The notes below the pieces were generated by a model that saw only the letters and a program-made list of their open reading frames with translations, did no database searches and was not told the origin of the DNA. From the NCBI GenBank assembly GCA_041666685.1, contig JBAYGJ010000037.1:1-8737 (forward strand): a stretch of 8,737 nt of DNA, in the 5' to 3' direction. Position numbers and translations under genes: made by a program. Position 1 is the stretch's first letter, and the number at the start of each line of letters is the position of its first letter. The stretch comes from JBAYGJ01 sp041666685 (GTDB lineage Bacteria; Patescibacteriota; Patescibacteriia; UBA10025; JAHIVO01). Positions 5,192 through 8,737 of this stretch are shown here, in pieces.

Positions 5192-6550
5192 ATGGATAAG
5201 GAGCAACTGTGGCAGGCCGCCCTCGGCGAGTTGGAATTGTCTATCAGCAAAGCCAACTTCACGACGTGGTTCAAAAACACCTTCATCTCTTCGTACGAAG
5301 AGGGTAAGGTTGCGATCGGCGTACCGAATACGTTCACAAAAACTTGGCTGGAAAACAAATACCACAAGGAAATTTTGAAAAGCCTCCAGAACGCCACCGG
5401 CAACCAGGTCAGGGAAGTCACCTACAAAGTCGAATCAACGCATCGGCCCGGACAGCCAGCGGCCGTTCCCGAAACACGCAGCCATACCCCATCGGAAACG
5501 GGCCAGGCAAAAGACGATCATAATGGGTTCGGGCTCAATGCCCGTTATACATTCGAAAATTTTATCGTCGGCAAATCCAGTGAATTGGCACATGCCGCGT
5601 GTTTGGCTGTGGCTCAGCGTCCCGGTGAAGTCTACAACCCACTGTTCGTCTATGGCGGGGCCGGACTTGGCAAAACCCACTTATTGCAGGCCGTAGCCCA
5701 CGAAATCCTGAAAAATTCACCAAAAAAGAAGGTTGTCTACGTCACCTGTGAAAAATTCACCAACGAATTCATCAAGGCCATCACCCAGGGCAACAGCGAG
5801 AGCTTCAAGGACCATTACCGCAACGCCGACCTGCTGTTAGTGGACGATATTCAGTTTTTAGCCGGCAAAGAAGGCACTCAGGAGGAATTTTTCCACACTT
5901 TTAATGCCCTCCACCAGCAGAACAAGCAAATAGTCATCAGTTCTGACCGGCCACCTAAGGCCATCCCAGCCCTGGAAAACAGGCTGATTTCACGTTTTGA
6001 ATGGGGAATGATAGCCGATATCGCCCAGCCAGATTTTGAAACGCGCGTGGCTATCCTGAATGCTAAATGCAAAATCAAAAACTACCCCCTATCCCACGAC
6101 ATCATCACGGCCATCGCCACCAGTGTCCAGAGCAATGTCAGAGAGCTGGAGGGCGCTCTGAACCGCATTATGGCTTACCACCAGCTGAATAATACGCCCC
6201 CCACCGTCGAATCGGTAAAGAACATCATCACCAGCCTGTCGCGCTACCAAAAACGCGATGGCGCCATTACCATCAAGCAGATCATTTCCGTAGTGGCCGG
6301 GTTTTTCGAGATTTCCTCCGGCGACCTCCTGGGTGCCAGCCGCAAAAAAGAGCTTGTTGTCCCGCGCCAGATCTCCATGTTCCTGATGCGCGAGGAGGCT
6401 AAGGCGTCATATCCGGCCATCGGGCAGGAGCTCGGCGGCCGTGACCACACGACGGCCATGCATGCCTACGAAAAAATCAAAAAAGCGCTCGACGAAGACG
6501 AAAAAATCCGTCAGGATATTTTACTGATCAGGCAGCGGCTGTATAACTAG
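5192..6550 (+). CDS. dnaA: Chromosomal replication initiator protein DnaA
   Basis: DnaA is the AAA+ initiator that binds DnaA boxes and melts the origin. The 452-residue length is typical. Domain I (about 1-80) starts MDKEQLWQAALGELE and has the ANFTTWFKNT pattern. A short variable linker (about 81-112) follows. Domain III carries Walker A GGAGLGKTH (155-163, K161), Walker B LLLVDDIQF (214-222, D218/D219), the arginine-finger region SRFEWG (R268) and the sensor-2 region NVRELEGALNR (R317). Domain IV has PRQISMFLMR (391-400) and the DNA-reading signature GGRDHTTAMHA (415-425). All key residues are present, so it should be active. No Shine-Dalgarno site precedes the ATG, and AAGGAG occurs just inside the gene. 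The start is supported by the family N-terminus. It is divergent from rpmH and followed by dnaN. Confidence 0.98.
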   Translation: MDKEQLWQAALGELELSISKANFTTWFKNTFISSYEEGKVAIGVPNTFTKTWLENKYHKEILKSLQNATGNQVREVTYKVESTHRPGQPAAVPETRSHTPSETGQAKDDHNGFGLNARYTFENFIVGKSSELAHAACLAVAQRPGEVYNPLFVYGGAGLGKTHLLQAVAHEILKNSPKKKVVYVTCEKFTNEFIKAITQGNSESFKDHYRNADLLLVDDIQFLAGKEGTQEEFFHTFNALHQQNKQIVISSDRPPKAIPALENRLISRFEWGMIADIAQPDFETRVAILNAKCKIKNYPLSHDIITAIATSVQSNVRELEGALNRIMAYHQLNNTPPTVESVKNIITSLSRYQKRDGAITIKQIISVVAGFFEISSGDLLGASRKKELVVPRQISMFLMREEAKASYPAIGQELGGRDHTTAMHAYEKIKKALDEDEKIRQDILLIRQRLYN

Positions 6551-6779
6551 TGCAAAAGATGTTGACGGTCAGTGCCCAGACACACACCCAACTGTGCACA
6601 TCCACATGTACGTACTGTTGATAAAAACCCTCCCAAAAATCCAATCGAGCATTTTTTCTCCTCAGACAATTCTTACGCACACTTCCCGCACTACCTTCCC
6701 AAAGTTTGTTCACACCCACAAAACTATCCCAGCTGAAAAACACCCAACCAGAACAAAACAATTTTGATAAAAATATTTT

Positions 6780-6835
6780 TCATCCACATATCCACCTCTC
6801 TATTACTATAGTCTGTTAATTTATTTATATATATA
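6780..6835 (+). other. Putative basal unwinding element: tandem DnaA boxes, DnaA-trio, A/T run
   Basis: TCATCCACA (6780-6788) and ATATCCACC (6788-6796) are tandem box-like sites. A 3-nt TCT gap follows, then CTA-TTA-CTA (6800-6808), which reads 3'-GAT-AAT-GAT-5' on the other strand. A 20-nt A/T-only run (6816-6835) lies just beyond. In B. subtilis, DnaA boxes followed by DnaA-trios lead the DnaA filament onto single-stranded DNA at the unwinding site, and the order here is the same. The trio stretch is short and chance is possible. Confidence 0.55.
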
Positions 6836-6837
6836 CT
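6826..6837 (+). promoter_or_regulatory. Possible dnaN -10 element abutting the start codon
   Basis: TATATA (6826-6831) is placed so that transcription would begin at or near the A of the dnaN ATG at 6838. TATACT (6832-6837) directly touches the ATG. A -35-like TTACTA (6803-6808) is 17 bp upstream of TATATA but matches only three of six bases. No Shine-Dalgarno site precedes dnaN. The A/T-rich context makes chance -10 matches likely. Confidence 0.35.
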
Positions 6838-7941
6838 ATGAAAGTAACATGCACCCAAGAAAATTTAGCAAAAGGGCTTTCCTTGGTCAGCCATGTAGCA
6901 AGTAAAAATATTACCCTGCCGATTTTGAATAACGTTTTAGTCAGGGCTGAGCAAGGCGTGATCAAGCTGCTCACGACCAATTTGGAAATAGGTATTATCT
7001 GTCAGGTTCGCGGCAAAGTGGAAAAAGAAGGCGCCTTCACCGTCCAGGCAAAAACCCTCAGTGATTATGTTAATTTATTGCCAAAAGAGAATATTGAGAT
7101 TGAGGTTGTAGACCAGAACATGAAGATAAAGGGAAAAAAATCCAAAACCGTCATGAAGGGATTGGAGGCTTCTGAGTTTCCGTTGATCCCTGAGGTGGAG
7201 GCGAAACAAAAGTTTGAAATCCCGGCGGAAACACTGCGACGGGCACTTTCTAATGTGGCTTTTGCCGTAGCATATGACGAAACCCGGCCGGAAATCAGCG
7301 GCGTCTATTTTAATTTTGAGGGAAATAACCTGGTTGTGGTGGCGACGGATAGCTACCGTCTGGCTGAGAAGAAAGTGGCACTGTCCAAGCCTGCATCCAG
7401 CCGGCATAGCGCTATCGTACCGATCCGGACCATCCAGGAATTAGTGCGGATATTAGGCGATTATAATGATCCGGTTACCATAGCGTGCAACGAGAACCAG
7501 ATACTGTTTGACCTGGGTGAAACCAAGCTGACTTCACGCGTCATAGAAGGCCAGTACCCAGATTATCAACAGATTATCCCCAAAGAGTATCGTACGAAGA
7601 TTACTGTCGACACGCAGGAGTTTATCAATACCGTAAAACGCGCCAGCTTGTTCTGCAAACCGGGCGGTAATGACATCGTTCTGAAATTTGAAAAGTCCGC
7701 CGGGCAGATTACTGTGAACACGACCAATGCCCAGGTCGGAGAAAGCGAGGCGGTGCAGGAAGCGACTATCGAAGGCGACGAGAACCATATCGTGTTCAAT
7801 TACCGGTTCCTGCTCGACGGCCTGCAGAACCTTGGTTCGTCAAATTGCGTCATTGAGATCAATTCTAACCTCAGCCCGGGCTTGATCAAGCCCGAAAAGG
7901 ACGGCGACTACGTCTATATCATCATGCCGATAAAGCAGTAA
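6838..7941 (+). CDS. dnaN: DNA polymerase III subunit beta (sliding clamp)
   Basis: The beta clamp is a ring-shaped dimer that tethers DNA polymerase III to DNA and recruits other repair and replication proteins. The 367-residue length fits three clamp domains of about 120 residues each. Family patterns include the N-terminal KGLSLVSHVASKNITLPILN (12-31), RPEISGVYFNF, ATDSYRLAE, EGQYPDYQQIIPKE and the C-terminal YVYIIMPIKQ (358-367), which forms part of the partner-binding pocket. The start follows an A/T-rich element without a Shine-Dalgarno site, so a leaderless transcript or read-through from dnaA is possible. A strong terminator begins 24 bp after the stop, so no recF follows, unlike in many bacteria. 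Confidence 0.97.
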   Translation: MKVTCTQENLAKGLSLVSHVASKNITLPILNNVLVRAEQGVIKLLTTNLEIGIICQVRGKVEKEGAFTVQAKTLSDYVNLLPKENIEIEVVDQNMKIKGKKSKTVMKGLEASEFPLIPEVEAKQKFEIPAETLRRALSNVAFAVAYDETRPEISGVYFNFEGNNLVVVATDSYRLAEKKVALSKPASSRHSAIVPIRTIQELVRILGDYNDPVTIACNENQILFDLGETKLTSRVIEGQYPDYQQIIPKEYRTKITVDTQEFINTVKRASLFCKPGGNDIVLKFEKSAGQITVNTTNAQVGESEAVQEATIEGDENHIVFNYRFLLDGLQNLGSSNCVIEINSNLSPGLIKPEKDGDYVYIIMPIKQ

Positions 7942-7964
7942 TCAGTAAAGTAAGAAGAATTTAT

Positions 7965-7994
7965 AAAGAGCGGGCACACAACCCGTTCTTTTTT
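7965..7994 (+). terminator. Rho-independent terminator after dnaN, possibly bidirectional
   Basis: A 10-bp stem (AAAGAGCGGG at 7965-7974 with CCCGTTCTTT at 7982-7991, one G-T wobble) encloses a 7-nt loop. A run of six T (7989-7994) overlaps the end of the stem. It lies between convergent dnaN and the PBP gene. Read leftward, the hairpin is followed by a broken T/A-rich tract, so it may also stop PBP transcription, less efficiently. Confidence 0.85.
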
Positions 7995-8005
7995 GTACGA
8001 ATGTA

Positions 8006-8737
8006 TTATTCTGCCGGCGCAGTATTCGTATCAACCGGTACAGCGCTGTCTGACGGCAGGTAATTAATAATAATTGTTACTGATCCGGTATTGCCGATAG
8101 CGTCTGTGGCTACCGCTTTCAAGTCATGGAAACCGCTGATCAACTCGGTAGTCGCCGTATAGGTTAGTACGAACGGTGAGGTGCTGGCCGTACCGATCTG
8201 GATGTCATCGAGGTAGTATGTGATGGATTTGATCGCTTGCGGTCCCGTGGCTGTCGCCTCGACTATGAACGTGCTGGAGGGGATGGTCGTTCCGGTAACC
8301 GGCGTGGCAAATATCGTGACCGGAGAATTTGTAGCGGAACGCAGGTCACAAGATTCGTACTGTAGCGCACTGTCAAGATATTTATTGGCCACAGCCCAGC
8401 GCTGGACCGGTTCTTCCCAGCGGGCGTATTGGGGGTCCTTGGTCGGATCTGCCGGGACCGGTCCGGCCGGATCGTCCTTGGTTACGTAAAACAGGATGTC
8501 GTGAACGATCTTGAAAGATTTTTGGGCGATGAACGCTTCCGGGTAGGTCTCCAGGCATTTTTCCGGGATAATTTTTCCGGTAACTGAATCGACTGAGTAC
8601 TTAATATCACTGCCGATTTTCCCCTGCAGGATCGGCTTGGTGGACGTGTTTGGTTTAGCGCCCTTGAACGGTTCGGTCGGGCCTCCGACGGTGCGTTTCA
8701 TGAATTCGTTCCATATTGGCGCGGCTACTATCGAGCC
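8006..8737 (-). CDS. Class A penicillin-binding protein (PBP1A-type), C-terminal part with Ig-like domain; 5' end beyond window
   Basis: A bifunctional peptidoglycan synthase acting outside the membrane. Only the last 243 codons are present. The frame is open to the edge and begins GSIVAAPIWNEFMKR, matching the end of the transpeptidase domain of class A PBPs (AAPIW..FM). The ATG at 8701 is therefore internal, not a start. A linker follows with the DDPAGPVPADPTKDP stretch, a conserved-looking WEEPVQRW and two cysteines (codons 61 and 130 of the visible part). An Ig-like domain (about 137-226) shows NSPVTIFATPVTG, ITYYLDDIQIGTASTSPF and GFHDLKAVATDAIGN, as in bacterial Big-type domains that may bind wall or surface partners. 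A short acidic, proline-containing tail ends the protein. The transglycosylase and most of the transpeptidase domain, including SXXK, are outside the window. Confidence 0.85.
   Translation of the reverse strand, partial: GSIVAAPIWNEFMKRTVGGPTEPFKGAKPNTSTKPILQGKIGSDIKYSVDSVTGKIIPEKCLETYPEAFIAQKSFKIVHDILFYVTKDDPAGPVPADPTKDPQYARWEEPVQRWAVANKYLDSALQYESCDLRSATNSPVTIFATPVTGTTIPSSTFIVEATATGPQAIKSITYYLDDIQIGTASTSPFVLTYTATTELISGFHDLKAVATDAIGNTGSVTIIINYLPSDSAVPVDTNTAPAE

Larger units (their letters stand above)
6551..6837. other. Candidate oriC: dnaA-dnaN spacer with DnaA-box-like sites, DnaA-trio and A/T-rich element
   Basis: This 287-bp spacer has no credible gene. One-mismatch DnaA boxes are TTACGCACA (6673-6681), TTGTTCACA (6706-6714) and TCATCCACA (6780-6788) on the plus strand, and TTATCAACA (6616-6624) on the minus strand. 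Weaker sites are ACATCCACA (6598-6606), ATATCCACC (6788-6796) and minus-strand TTATCAAAA (6762-6770). A/T-rich stretches lie at 6761-6780 and 6816-6835. By hand count the plus strand has about 28 G against 82 C. Two 8-bp palindromes, TGTGCACA (6593-6600) and GTACGTAC (6608-6615), lie near the left end. Position beside dnaA plus these elements make it the best origin candidate, alone or with the rpmH-dnaA spacer. Confidence 0.7.

Noticed and set aside
6528..6761. 77-residue minus-strand frame across the dnaA-dnaN spacer
   Set aside because: It overlaps the dnaA end and the candidate origin, has no recognisable domain, and is explained by the skewed composition of the spacer.
8006..8701. Complete 231-residue secreted protein starting at ATG 8701
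   Set aside because: The frame continues upstream to the window edge with the AAPIW..FM motif of class A PBPs, so this ATG is internal.
1..8737. CRISPR arrays, insertion sequences, prophage genes, tRNA or rRNA genes
   Set aside because: No regular repeat-spacer pattern, transposase, phage protein or recognisable structural RNA was seen on either strand.

Overview
The window is a chromosomal origin neighbourhood: the rpmH-rnpA-yidD-yidC cluster runs left and dnaA-dnaN runs right. Several traits suggest a Patescibacteria/CPR (Parcubacteria-like) genome. These are a short YidC without the large periplasmic domain, a degenerate DHH-family protein next to a PilB-type ATPase, a PRC-barrel protein after yidC, a class A PBP ending in an Ig-like domain, and few Shine-Dalgarno sites. 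The lineage is inferred from gene content and remembered protein patterns, not from a search. TGA ends rnpA, yidD and yidC, so the code is the standard bacterial one, not the TGA=Gly code of Gracilibacteria/SR1.

Layout, left to right. Positions 1-1376 (-) hold a type IV pilus/type II secretion ATPase, cut at the window edge. Positions 1464-2609 (-) hold a DHH-family protein. Its promoter diverges from that of tsaE (2739-3185, +). tsaE converges on a leftward operon (5009 to 3209): rpmH, rnpA, yidD, yidC and a PRC-barrel gene, the last four linked by ATGA overlaps. A 182-bp spacer with DnaA boxes separates rpmH from dnaA (5192-6550, +). A 287-bp, G-poor spacer then leads to dnaN (6838-7941, +), which ends in a clear terminator. 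The C-terminal part of a class A penicillin-binding protein (8006-8737, -) runs off the right edge.

The genes cover replication initiation (DnaA, beta clamp), ribosome and RNase P assembly (L34, RnpA), membrane protein insertion (YidD, YidC), tRNA t6A modification (TsaE), pilus assembly (PilB-like) and cell-wall synthesis (PBP). No RNA gene, mobile element, CRISPR array or prophage was seen. The best non-coding signal is the dnaA-dnaN spacer. It has DnaA-box-like sites, then CTA-TTA-CTA trinucleotides, then a 20-nt pure A/T run, which matches the box / DnaA-trio / unwinding-element order known from Bacillus subtilis oriC. A second theme is that several genes have a -10 hexamer just before the start codon and no Shine-Dalgarno site, suggesting leaderless mRNAs. 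I did not find a clearly new multi-gene system.
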